A DNA stretch of 64,000 nucleotides from assembly GCF_018687715.1 (NCBI RefSeq), contig NC_056758.1, positions 36,303,467 to 36,367,466 of the forward strand, read 5' to 3'. Position numbers and translations under genes: made by a program. This DNA is from Carya illinoinensis (lineage: Eukaryota; Streptophyta; Magnoliopsida; Fagales; Juglandaceae). The notes below the pieces were generated by a model. It did no database searches, was not told the DNA's origin, and was given only the letters and a program-made list of their open reading frames with translations. Positions 34,243 through 51,179 of the stretch are shown here, piece by piece (position 1 is the first letter of the stretch; each line of letters opens with the position of its first letter).

Positions 34243-35649
34243 ATGGACAATTACTCCTACTCGTCTTACCCTGATTCGGGAAATTCCTCTCCTCGGTCCC
34301 GCGAAATCGAGTGCGAAACCCCGTCATGGGATGAGCCGTCAACGCCTGCTTCTGTGCACTACAAAGTGAAATTTATGTGCAGCTACGGCGGCAAAATCCA
34401 GCCCAGGCCCTACGACAACCAGCTCGCCTATGTTGGTGGCGAGACCAAGATCCTAGCCGTCGATCGTACCGTTAAATTCTCTACAATCAAATCCAAGCTC
34501 TCCTCCCTGATACCTGACGCCGATGCTGTTTGCTTCAAGTATCAGCTCCCTGGTGAAGATCTAGACGCTTTGATCTCAGTCACCAACGATGAGGATCTCG
34601 AGCACATGATGCTGGAATACGACCGCTTGTACCGGGCATCCGCTAAGCCCGCCAGGCTAAGGTTATTTCTCTTTAATGTAAACAATTCTGTTCTCACACC
34701 AGCTACGGATCCGACGAGCTTCGGCTCTGCGAACCTCCAGCAACAGCAGCAGACCAAATCGGAGCGGCAGTGGTTCGTTGACGCTTTGAATTCCGTGCAG
34801 ATCGACGGTTCCTCACCCCCGGCGAATCCTGATTTTCTGTCTGGATTGGACAAGGGGTTGCTCCCTGCGACGAAGTTGCAGGATTCGGCTCCTGTGCCGA
34901 CGGTTCCTGACGCGCTGACGAAGGATGTATCGGCCGGATCGGACTGTGGATCGGAGGACCGACATCAGATTGGAGAACCGGCGGTGTCTCCGACGGCGAT
35001 CCAAAGGCAATTCCAAGACCTGCAGAGGTTGCATATTGCTGCCAACTACGAGCAAAACATATTTCAAATTAAAAGCGACGAGGGAAACCCTAGGGCCTAC
35101 GCTACAGAGTACTACCCACAGAAAGCCCCGGAAAAAATGGTACCCGCAGCGACGGCGCTTCCGGTTCCCGTACAAGTCCCGATTTCGGCTACATACATGC
35201 CGGAAAGGCACATGACCACCGGAGGCTATCATCCTGTAGTAGCCTCTGGGGCGGACCATCATCAGCCAGTATATCTGATTCCCACGCCAACCGGAGTATA
35301 CCAGGCCGTACGACCGGTTGGTCACGCATACTACGGGGTTCAGAGAGTAGTATCGGAGGCGTACCGGGAACAACCAGTATACAATGCGGCAACTCAACAG
35401 CAGCCGATGACGGTTGGGGGGGCTTATGGTGCGGAAGGAAGTATTCAAGTGGTGCAGCAACAGCAGCAGCAAGCGGAGACTGGGTACGCGCAAGTAGGGT
35501 TTGATAGTGCGGGAAGGCAGGTGTACTACACAACGCAGGGAGGAGTGCTACCAAGCTATCAGACTGTGGTGGTGGATGCAAGACAAGGTGGCGGTGGTGC
35601 CGTTTTGAATCAAGAGGGTAAGGTTGTTGCCAAGACCTCTGCCGCGTGA
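34243..35649 (+). CDS. PB1-domain (octicosapeptide/Phox/Bem1p) protein
   Basis: An uninterrupted 468-codon frame from ATG 34243 to TGA 35649. The PB1 domain occupies about residues 38-144: a basic front (HYKVKFMCSYGGKIQPRP) and an acidic OPCA-type motif (GEDLDALISVTNDEDLEHMM, about 104-123), so it may pair front to back with other PB1 proteins. The rest is Gln/Pro/Tyr-rich and probably disordered, with short Q runs near residues 167-171 and 408-413 and repeated PVY/YxxxQ phrases near the end. It resembles Arabidopsis At5g64430/At5g09620-type proteins, whose function is poorly defined. The start is supported by the conserved N-terminus and the upstream stop-rich 5' UTR. It diverges from ODR4. 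Frames on the other strand are shadows. Confidence 0.92.
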   Translation: MDNYSYSSYPDSGNSSPRSREIECETPSWDEPSTPASVHYKVKFMCSYGGKIQPRPYDNQLAYVGGETKILAVDRTVKFSTIKSKLSSLIPDADAVCFKYQLPGEDLDALISVTNDEDLEHMMLEYDRLYRASAKPARLRLFLFNVNNSVLTPATDPTSFGSANLQQQQQTKSERQWFVDALNSVQIDGSSPPANPDFLSGLDKGLLPATKLQDSAPVPTVPDALTKDVSAGSDCGSEDRHQIGEPAVSPTAIQRQFQDLQRLHIAANYEQNIFQIKSDEGNPRAYATEYYPQKAPEKMVPAATALPVPVQVPISATYMPERHMTTGGYHPVVASGADHHQPVYLIPTPTGVYQAVRPVGHAYYGVQRVVSEAYREQPVYNAATQQQPMTVGGAYGAEGSIQVVQQQQQQAETGYAQVGFDSAGRQVYYTTQGGVLPSYQTVVVDARQGGGGAVLNQEGKVVAKTSAA

Positions 35650-36286
35650 ATTCTTCAAGTTGGTTCCCAAATATTACCTATATCTACTATTATTTTCTAT
35701 TTCATTACGACATTGCCGCAGAGTAAATAAAACGGCGAAGGGAACTTTATAGGTTGTGTGTGGAATGTTTTTTAATTTGGTTTTGGGAAGGCCATTTTGG
35801 TGGTGTAACTGTGTTGGTTTGTGTGATGCTATCTGTGTTTTTTTATTAATTGTAAATGAAAGACATTGATTGTTTAAAAGAGCGAAGATTGTGTTGGTTT
35901 CATCAATGCCAGTTTTCTATGCCTCCCAATCAATTCACCTGCTTACTGATTATTATAAATAATTATTGAAAATCTGAAACTAAAATGGAACAGAGAAGAA
36001 GCCTCTACTTTTCCCGGCTGAACCCTTTTCTCTCTCTCTCCCCCGGATTAAGTTGCAATGGACACTTATTCAAATGGGTTCCGATAATTATTGTATGATC
36101 AAAGCATAAAAGGAGAGACGCAAGCAGCATGTTCACTTGAATCACTTCTAATTTTATTGACTGAAATGGTTCATTTATCATAATCTGGGGGGCCATGTAT
36201 AATCTACACGGCTACGTAAGTTGTTATTTAGGTAGAATTGGCATAATTCAGAACTTAATGTGGCATAATCTTAAGCTGCAGGCATC

Positions 36287-39200
36287 TCATTTCCCACAAC
36301 CACCACCACCTCCGCAACCTCCTCTACAACTGCCACCGCCACCGCCACCTCTACAACCTCCACACCCACCACTACAGCCCCCTCCGGCACCACAAACACC
36401 ACTTTTCACCAAATCTTTGTGGTCGTAACCATCATCACACGTTCCATATGGGATGCCTTTCATCGAAGCTTCATTCTTGCCACCATAGCGCTCTCTACAG
36501 CCTGTGCCATCCTCTGCACCACCATCAGCACACCCTCTACAAGGTCTACAATCAGCAAATTTCTCACGTGCTACACTCTTGCGTGGAGCTTTTCTCTTGT
36601 ACCCATGTTTTCTACTGCATGTACAGTTCTCTTTTAGGATCACTTTACGACCGTTCTCAACTGCCTCATCAGCACCCATTGCTTTCTCTAAGGCAATGAA
36701 GGAGTTGGTTTTTCTGGTCTCTTTGTTGCACCTCTCGGCATCTTCCGTCAAAACATTAACCATTTCTCTTTGATCCTGTATGTTGTCTGTGCTGATACCA
36801 CTATAGCCCTCCTTCCTCAAAATATCTGAGATAATGAAAGCTGATAAGATCCCGGGCAATACTAGCCACTCTTCCTTGATCTGTTCATCAAATATTGTAA
36901 TTATGCGACTCGTTGTCATACTTATCATTCTGAGAGTCTCTGTATTTCATTAAAGAAATGTACCTCTAGAAGGCCAGATTTTAAATTGAATAACGCCACG
37001 GCTTTTCCGTAAGGATTTTCTGCCGAGAACTCGACAGCTGTCATGAAGTTCTGTTCGTCTTTTAGCTTCTCACAGCAGTCGGATTCGTACTCCAGTTTTC
37101 TACCAGGAACAATAATTACCTACAGGAAGATCGGGAAGTTTGGGTAAGCTGCAAGCTGAATATTATGGCCCTGATTAGAGGGAATTAAGTCTTGTTCCAT
37201 TTCAGTTTGAACTTTCAAGAAGGATCATCTGCTGCTGCAATTGATCGGCATAAGGTCCAACCATCTAAATCTAGCGAGGCATGGTAATGATACTCACCTT
37301 CTGAATACCTGTGAGCTCAAAAATATGGCCATCTTCATTCAATTCCTTTTGAAGCTGAAGCAACCAGTTAGCGTTAATTAAAGACCACATTTTCCCATCA
37401 AATTCTGCAAGCACATGGGTTTCTCCGGATGCAGCCATGCCAGTCACTTCTTTATTGGAAAGAGAACTGCTTGCATCTTTTATTGTTGATTCGCTGTCAT
37501 GTGCAATAGAGGAGGATAAAATTAGCGTTGGAAGTGCCGAAAATGAGGTGTATAGGCATTAGAATAGAGTACTTATTCAACTTTTTTAAGTAAGTTCAAA
37601 CAATATTATTCGCTTCTTTTATCCGAAAAAAAGAGTGGCTAACATCTTTGGTACCCATCCCAGGCACTTAATGATGTCTCGCTCGATTCATGCTTCTGTG
37701 CATGCATGAGCACAAACTAGCAGAGATAGCATGATTTGGTGATCATGGTCGATGCCTAAAAATTCTAGATCGGAAAAACAAAGGATATCAAGATGGTCGT
37801 GTTCTATGTCTTAAAATCGTGACTCAAGGATAAAACTGATTGTCTTGGAAACTCTGATACGTGATTTTGTAGCAAACTGTAGTGAAATACCTCTCTATGC
37901 TTAACGGCAAGGATATTTAGAAAGGTCATTGCAAATTGAAAATTGTATGCTTTAGTTTCACGCACCTCATGAGGAGGCTGATGATCTCATTATCAGCCTC
38001 ATCCAGAATAAATGTCTTGCTATCAAGATGCAAAGACCTTCCAGGAAGTGGAATGAAACATGGACTTTTTGAGAATGAACCTGTTCGAACCATTTGCACC
38101 ACATATGGTGCTGGGGTGGGAGCAGTCAAGGAGAGAGCGATCAGTAAACTAATTGGCTTCGAAACCGTGACTCCAGGATTTGGCCTCAGGTCAAACCATC
38201 TCTCTATGGGCAGTTTAGAGATTGGATGAATAAGGTGCTCTAGAGGGATTGAAGTAGTTCCCAATACTTTAACTGCCCTCTCTGTGGGCAAGTTGAGGGA
38301 TGACGAGGTCATAAGTTCGAAGAAAAGCTCTCCAGTAGGTTCACACTGGAAAACAATGACTTGTTTCTTTCCAGACTCGGAGTACATGCTTGTTCGTTTC
38401 CTGGTGTTGAAGACTAGATCTGGCTGTTCCTTTCCAAAGGAGACGAAAAGATTGCCCTTGAACCCAACTTGTAAGTATTTGATCCCCACAATCTCCAGCA
38501 TAACCTGAATTAGAATTAGGAAAACGTGTAAATAAAGTAATAGTAGGCTAATACAAGAAGCTGTTGCCATAATTCTGTCTTTGTCGTGAGAATTGGTGGA
38601 AGATGATACTGGAAGCTACCTCTACCAGTGTCTTCTTGGGAAGCTGAATCACATTCTGATACTCATTGGATGGAGTTAATTTCATGCTCATAGTATTCAC
38701 TTTGTGCAGATTAATAGCAAGAGGAGATGGAGCGCGCCCTCTATACATTGCTCCTGCCCTCCAGTACCTTGAACCAAACGCCTCTTCCCACTGCTTGGTG
38801 GTTCTAGAAAACCCAACATCCAGCTTTTTACCCTTGGTTCTGTCAGAATCTGTGTCATCATGCTCTAATACCTTGTCCACTATTGCCACCAAATCTTCAC
38901 AGTAAGAATCAGGATGCAGTTGGTGTGAGTGCCATATGAGGTCAATGTCATAAGTTGGGACACAGAAGCGATTAATTGACCTCTCTTTGTTTCTCTTTAT
39001 CAGATGCAGAAACCCCTTATATCTGGCCACCGCTCCCTCGAGAAAGTGATCATCATTCATGGCAGGACCGGATACCTGCAACATACATATGTTGGCAACA
39101 AAATAGGATGCCAACCTTCACTGGTCTATTATGGAATGGGAAAGCTGGAGAGAAATACACAATCTTGAAGTTTCAATATACAGTTCACCTTTCTTGATAG

Positions 39201-40126
39201 ATTCAAAAGACTAGAAATCACATGTATGATATGTTTTCGAATGTTATGCCATGAATTGTAGCACACCAGCTATTTTTGGCAGTAGTTAATCAATCATCTT
39301 AAATAATTTCAGAACTTGAACCATTTTGAAATGAACATAAATGATAATAATCCAGTACAGATTTTTTAAACGAATTTCCTTTGACAACCTAAGATTTTCT
39401 TCATTACCTGGTAGAAGAAAGGACATTGTCTTTTGACAGCTGAATGTAAATCGTAGTCGGTGCTTTCTGAAGCACCCATAACAATTGCACCAAAATTCTC
39501 TGTTAACTGGCTACTTGGATCGAGTTCGTATGGTTCTATTGGATACATGATGTTCCAAATTTCTTCAGTTTGCTTTTTGCAAGTTCCCTGGACAGAGGAT
39601 GCGACGTTCCAGTTGTCAAGAACTCTCCCATAAAGTTCTTCGCAGTCGTCCTTGTAGCGCACCTGAAAAACCAATAAACAGCTTAATTCAATACCAACCA
39701 ACAGACACTTTCAAAGCAAGTTATGAGTTTCATACAGATGACTACCGGGTTTAGCCTATGACAATGCCATATCCACTCACAATCAAGTGGCACGACCAAA
39801 GGGCCTTCTGTAACATTGAATTTGGTATGTTTCGCAAGTAAGGGAAGCCAACACTGCTTATACCTGGCAATGAAAGCATTATTAATGGAAGACACTAAAA
39901 ATTCATAAATTTCAACGCCATTTTCAACCGACCAAAACGACTAACGAACACCTTGTTAGAGTGCTCACCTCAAAACGGCTCGGTCTAAAACTGGACCATC
40001 ATAGAGGTTGCGGTTCTTGTCGACCTCTGCAAGAAACTTCAGCTGTTGCTTTGCTGCAGCCACGAGGTCTTCGCTAATGACAATCTTCTGCGCCTCGGCC
40101 CACTCCAATTCTTGCTCCATCTCCAT
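36287..40126 (-). CDS. Glycine-rich domain-containing protein (GRDP, DUF1399)
   Basis: Eight exons on the minus strand: 39969-40126, 39746-39863, 39408-39662, 38620-39075, 37966-38504, 37298-37493, 36964-37119, 36287-36880; frame-consistent, GT-AG, 823 aa (close to the length I recall for Arabidopsis GRDP1). It starts MEMEQELEWAEAQKI. The DUF1399 half carries two WHxHxL motifs (EWIWHCHRLNP in exon 2, DLIWHSHQLHP in exon 4). A middle region (MLEIVGIKYLQVGFKGNLFV) follows, then a basic Cys-containing stretch and a terminal tail of about 35 residues of Gly and Cys (GGCGGCRGGGGGG). Arabidopsis GRDP1/2 are linked to stress and auxin-related growth; molecular function is unclear. A TATA-like box lies about 310 bp upstream. 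Confidence 0.9.
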
Positions 40127-40433
40127 TCTCGCTTCAAAAGCTTCCTCACAAAACAATAACAAAAATTCCTTTTGAATCCGATTTTGTAACCGCCCGAACT
40201 TAAGAATTCAATGCGGATGTAAATCACGATATATTTTGCTCGTAAAAAAAGTCAAAGGGTCGAAAATGTTGAAGGGAGTGTGTGTTGGTGTGACATTTAA
40301 GTTGAAAACTCAAGCGGAGGAAAATGCTAACAACAAAGTAGATTTGGGTTTTGCGGATCAAATGCTGCCATCGTGTCTCTCTCTCTCTCTCTTTTCCTAG
40401 GCCAATGTCTAATTTGTTTCCAAGGCCGGTTGG

Positions 40434-40442
40434 TATTTATAG
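40434..40442 (-). promoter_or_regulatory. TATA-like box upstream of the GRDP gene
   Basis: The minus strand reads CTATAAATA, about 310 bp before the ATG. A (CT)n-rich stretch near 40376-40391 (GA-rich on the coding strand) lies between it and the start, suggesting a 5' UTR of about 280 nt. Confidence 0.45.
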
Positions 40443-41430
40443 TTCTAGATATAGAGCCCAAAAGTTCCAACAAGGAGACCAAAACAACCCTCCCTTCAGC
40501 GTGACAAGAGCATCCCTTGAAACTGGGCAACTTTTGTTTCAACGTATTCATGAATTGTGTATTTATTTGTCATGTCTTTGACACTTTCCAACAAGTCGAC
40601 GGGTTTAGTGCGAGCCCGTGGCTCGCAAATAAGAAGTTGTTCCGTGCAGGCATTGTTGGTTGCCAAGGTTTGAGAATGGCATGAATCCCAACCGTATGAT
40701 ATGATGTTGGTGTTGTCTTTAATGAATTGTGTATGCGAGTCTCCGAGCTAGAAATTTAGGGTCCTTTCGCATTGCACACCAAGTGCAAATTGATAGCAAG
40801 GTGTAAACAACACTGAGCACATACAAATAAGTCAAATTGTTGTATTTGAACTACATATCTTATTCATGCGTCACTTCAGTTAGGACATTCGAGTCTCCAT
40901 TAATAGCATGATGGGTATACTCATCAATTGATGAATAAAAGACTTAAGTGGTATAATACAGCGAATTTGAATGCATATGATATGGCTAACAAAGATTATG
41001 AGCAATGTCACTCCCGATCTAAGTAGCTTATTATGTTAAATACTTTAAAATACATCGTTGTAACTGAAGATGATAAAATGCAAAAGATGAATAATAGTAT
41101 TTTTCAAATATTATCACCAACTCAACTTCGAAAAAGATTGAAAAATAGTTAAATTCCATCGATTAGAAAATCAATATGCTTACTTAGTGGCGGAAATAGT
41201 AGTAATCAATTTAGTTTTTGGTCGTATACCCTTAAATAATCTTCTTATATGCATTTTATATATTAATAGTGGTAAGGATCCACCTTGAGATGTTATGTAT
41301 TTTTTATAATTATATTCAATATTAAGCATGCTTGATTAGGAAAAAAAAAACTGAATATTCTTTACACATAGAATCTTATTTCCCAACCCCAAGAAAATGT
41401 CTATTAGAATCAAAAGATTATTAATTTTTG

Positions 41431-41620
41431 AGAGATACTATTCATTATCCTTCACCACACACTTTACATATTTTAATATTATTTTTTACTTTTTTATTTT
41501 ATTCTTGTTAAACTAATTGAATTGTTCTACTTATCATTCATATAATACATATTTGTTATAGAAAAAACAAAAAATAAAAATAAAATAGGTTTGCTGTGCG
41601 GAGATAATAAGTAAAATTAT
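41431..41620. mobile_element. MITE related to the inner element of SHMT intron 7
   Basis: Shares with 54743-54935 a CACCACACA-type left end and the internal phrases TTCTTGTTAAACTAATTGAA and TTCTACTTATCATTCATATA. The right end (GCTGTGCGGAGATAATA) is more degraded. Confidence 0.5.
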
Positions 41621-41738
41621 CCACCGAATATTATTAAAAAATGACATATTTTACTACAACTGTAATTGCGCTTTTAAATTTAATCAAACGTAATGGCCAA
41701 AATTAGAAGTTGATATTATTAGTTATTTTTTATATAGA

Positions 41739-41954
41739 AAAATGATAAGTTTACTACCATCTTATTACTATTTTACAACTATTTTTTTTATATAATGGTT
41801 AAAAAAGTGACTATTAATGAAATTATATATTTTTTAAAAAAAATTTTAATAATTAAAGATGTTAAAAAAATAATTAAAAAAATAATAAAAAGATTTCAAA
41901 TACACTAAAATAATAAATGAGTGGTAAGAGAGTAGTAACTCTATCACCATCTTT
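41739..41954. mobile_element. MITE with imperfect terminal inverted repeats
   Basis: Left AAGTTTACTACCATCTTATTAC against the reverse of the right end, GAGTTACTACTCTCTTACCAC. The core is A/T-only and without coding capacity. Confidence 0.45.
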
Positions 41955-42874
41955 TCATATATTATACCATTTGGTAGGTTTGAAGATAAAATGTAGTCAT
42001 CTTTATTTTATTTTATTTTTTAATATACAAGTCATCTTAAAGTTGAAAAGGAAGCCAAACGTAATTTTCATTCCTTGCACGTTTCGTTTCTGCTTCACAA
42101 CTTATCTCCCTTCCTCGAAGTACAGTTCCGGAGTCCGGATACATGTTGAAATTAAACAGTCACGAGTGACGCGAAGAAGGACAAGAGCCATCGGCATCCC
42201 TCATTTCAAGTGTGCAATATCATATCTTAGTTGACGCATTCATTAACTTATATTATACACTACTAACAATAATCATTGTATTAACAACATTTCCAGCTCA
42301 TCCATCAGTGTGTCTTCTCCGGCCCCCCAAAGAAGGAAAGAAAGATTAATAAATAAAGAAATAAATTATTAAAAAAAAAGGGAACAAAAGATAGTGGAAA
42401 TACCGAAACGGGTCAGCTTCAGTTTTCGTTTTGAAAGAGTGGTTGTAATAGATAGGGCTGCATTTTTCTTGCCTAAGATAATTACAAATGTCCCCACTGT
42501 CTTTTGAAAATTGAAACACGGAACCTGATTTTCTGAGTAAATGTCAATAATGAGCCACCGATGCGCCTCTGATTTCATCTTTGCCACCTAATTTAATTGG
42601 ATTGCTCCAATACAAATTCCAATTTGCCTCCACTGCCTATTTATGGAATCATATCAATATCTTCGATTTTATTATTTTTTGAAGATTTGAGCTAAACAGT
42701 GTTTAGTATATCAATATTTTAATAAATGGATAAACAATTTTTTTATATATATTAATTGAATAAAATTTCCTAATATGTAATTTGAAAAATAGTTTGTAAG
42801 TTTTAAGGTAACAAGTCCGACTTACTTTCTTTAAAAAAAAAAAAATAGACAAATTTAAAATTTATGTAAAAAAT

Positions 42875-43035
42875 TAAAAATTGAATAAAATATTATTAAA
42901 ATATTATTTTTTAATATTATTATTATGAGATTTGAAAATTTTTAATTATTTATTATATTTTATATAAAAATTTAAAAAAATTACAATAATAAAATGAGGT
43001 GAGAATATTTTATTTTTAAAATTGTATCTAGATTC
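42875..43035. mobile_element. AT-rich MITE, recurrent family
   Basis: Phrase AATAAAATATTATTAAAATA followed by TATTATATTTTATATAAAAA and AAAATGAGGTGAGAATATTT. The same order occurs at 59938-60118, and a related one at 43325-43500. Confidence 0.5.
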
Positions 43036-43324
43036 TAACATTGCTTTCGTAATTATGCTCACCCGACCTTTTCCTCCCGCGATAATTTACTTTGAAGTTT
43101 GAAGTCGCGGAGATACTTATCCTATCTTTGATGCATATGTTAATTCTACTTATAATAATATTTTAATACTCCTAAGAATATTGCTTTGTAAAATTAATCA
43201 TACAAAATTTACTGTAAAATTCTTTCCGTAGAAGTCTTAAAACTTCATTTTATATTGTATTACATCTGACTGTACGGAAATTATAATTTTGTGATGAAGT
43301 AGGGTAAATTTGGGAGCTAGGAAG

Positions 43325-43500
43325 AGATTCCATCTTATATTATTATTATAATTTTTTATAAAATATAATAAATAATTTAATTTTTTTAAAATTTTAAAAT
43401 AATAATAATATTAAAAACTAATATTTATTTAATTTTTAACTTTTATTTAAAATAAAAAATTCTAAACTCACCGTCCAAACCTATCTTTACTATTTCCACC
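43325..43500. mobile_element. AT-rich MITE, recurrent family
   Basis: ATCTTATATTATTATTATAA, TAAAATATAATAAATAATTT and ATATTAAAAACTAATATT resemble the units at 6290-6475 and 27545-27735; it ends CTCACCGTCCAAACC. Confidence 0.45.
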
Positions 43501-44088
43501 CAACCACATGTATAACTTTAAGTATTATATATATAATTAATGAATAATAATATATATAATTATAAAACATATAAATGTCGTAAAATCATTATAAAAAAAT
43601 ATATATATTATTAAAAAATTATTATTGTTATTATTATTTTTATTTTTATTTTTTTAAATTACGCATCACTTACGTGAAGGCTCACCTATCATTTCTCGTA
43701 TATTCATTCGAAAACTAAAAAAAATGGAGACAAGATCGAGAAATCCCCAACTAGACTCTAGGCTTGTCTTCCTTTTCTTGTTCCTCTCATTCTCCTTCCA
43801 CCCACTTGGAATTCAATTTTCTACTACTTGCTTTTAGCTTTTGCTTTCGCTTTCTCGCCTAACAAGCGATCCCCATTTTTCCAGCTTCTGCTTTCGAGCT
43901 GTAGAATATCTTTAAAATTTTGTTTAGTACAAGCCAGAGTAGAAGAATTTGATCAAATTAGAATATTGCAAGGCGGAAAAGCTTCTTGTTAGTGGAGCGT
44001 TGTTTGTGGCGCTTTGCGGAAAGATCGTCGCTCTTCTGGTGCGAATGCTGAGATTGAGTTCGGAGAAAAAAGTTCAGTTGCAAGAAAG

Positions 44089-49963
<5,875 letters not shown>

Positions 49964-51179
49964 TGTTGTTCCTGTAAGTGTAACAAAGATGATGTTACGC
50001 GGTGTAATCTGGGGGTTGAGAAAGATGATGTTGTTCCTATAAGAACACATTAGGATTACAGCTTGCTTGGATACACCTCATTCCTCCATTCCCCCTCCCC
50101 TTTACTCGCTGCCACGAAAAAAAAAAAAACAGGGTAGATTGAAAAAGAGAGGAATTACAAAGAGGATTAAGTGTAGTAATTATCTCAGTCGATTTGTTGA
50201 TGAAAATTAATGAGTGTAATGTTGTAGTTCTTTAATTGCCGAACATGGTGGTAAGTTCAGAACTTGTACGTTTAAGTTTTGATGCTCTTATGATAAAACG
50301 AGTACTGTTAAGTTTTGTGGGTGTCTGCTGTTACTGGTATACTCAGCGGAAAAAATGAATTCTTTTCTATTTGTTTCATATTTGTCCATTTTTTAAAAAG
50401 AAGTACGCGGGATTAACACGTTCGAGAATTGCAAATATTTTTCTCATCCTTTTTTATCCTAAAAAGATATGCCAAACTGTGTTGTATAAGTTCGTATTTA
50501 TAATTTCTAAAATGAAAAATAACAAACCTATAATTACTCCATTAATTTTATTTAAAATAAAGAGTAGTTATGTAAAATTAAAATTATTTTTAATGGATGG
50601 TACAATTATTCATTTAAAATAAATTATAAAATAGTTATAAAAAAATGGTGAATGTATTGCTATTCAAATTCGATAAATAAAAATTTTCGATCAGTTAATA
50701 AAGAAAGTAGTAAAACCAAAGGTACAAATTAACTTTTTTTTTTTAAATTATATTTATAAATTAGTGTGGAAAATATATTATAATATAATTATGCACAAAA
50801 GAAATCAAGGGTTAAAAAGATCTGGAGGCTGGAGCCATCTAATTCTGGCTCGGCCCAAAAGGTTTTTTTGAAGGAGTGGCTCAGCCTAAAACTGAGAGAC
50901 GGGCTTAGACTCAATTAACAACATATGGCGGCAACTCCAACGAATTCAATGCAGCAATGCCGCTCTGAGTCAACACCTAAAAAGAGAACGACATCGCAGC
51001 AGCCACCAGACTCCGAGTTGGTGATGTCATGATAACAAAGCCCGCTTTCCGATCTCGGGGCCCGCATAATTTATAAAATAAATTGAAAAATATGCACTCT
51101 TTCCTCACCACCAACCCACCCAACTCACTGGCCACTTCCAAACCGAATCGGAACACCAGACATCTCTTTCTCTTGGAGG
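49964..51179. other. CIPK8 3' UTR and SHMT upstream region
   Basis: No gene recognised. The first 250-300 bp should be CIPK8 3' UTR. The middle (50370-50830) is AT-rich. The last 150 bp hold the SHMT promoter. Confidence 0.5.
51071..51080 (+). promoter_or_regulatory. TATA-like box of the SHMT gene
   Basis: TTATAAAATA about 105 bp before the ATG at 51180, a plausible plant TATA position. Confidence 0.4.

Larger units (their letters stand above)
40443..44088. other. Intergenic region with several MITEs, GRDP to CIPK8
   Basis: No gene recognised. The centre and right are very AT-rich and hold at least four MITE-like units (listed separately). The CIPK8 promoter and 5' UTR lie in the last few hundred bases (about 43700-44088), which are less AT-rich and pyrimidine-rich. 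Confidence 0.5.

Noticed and set aside
34813..35493. Long minus-strand frame (226 codons) opposite the PB1 gene
   Set aside because: It is the complement of a GC-rich, stop-poor coding exon; no domain and an Arg/Leu-rich shadow composition.
36195..36928. Proline-rich plus-strand frames (PPPPPLQPP) opposite the GRDP tail
   Set aside because: They are the complement of the Gly/Cys-coding exon.
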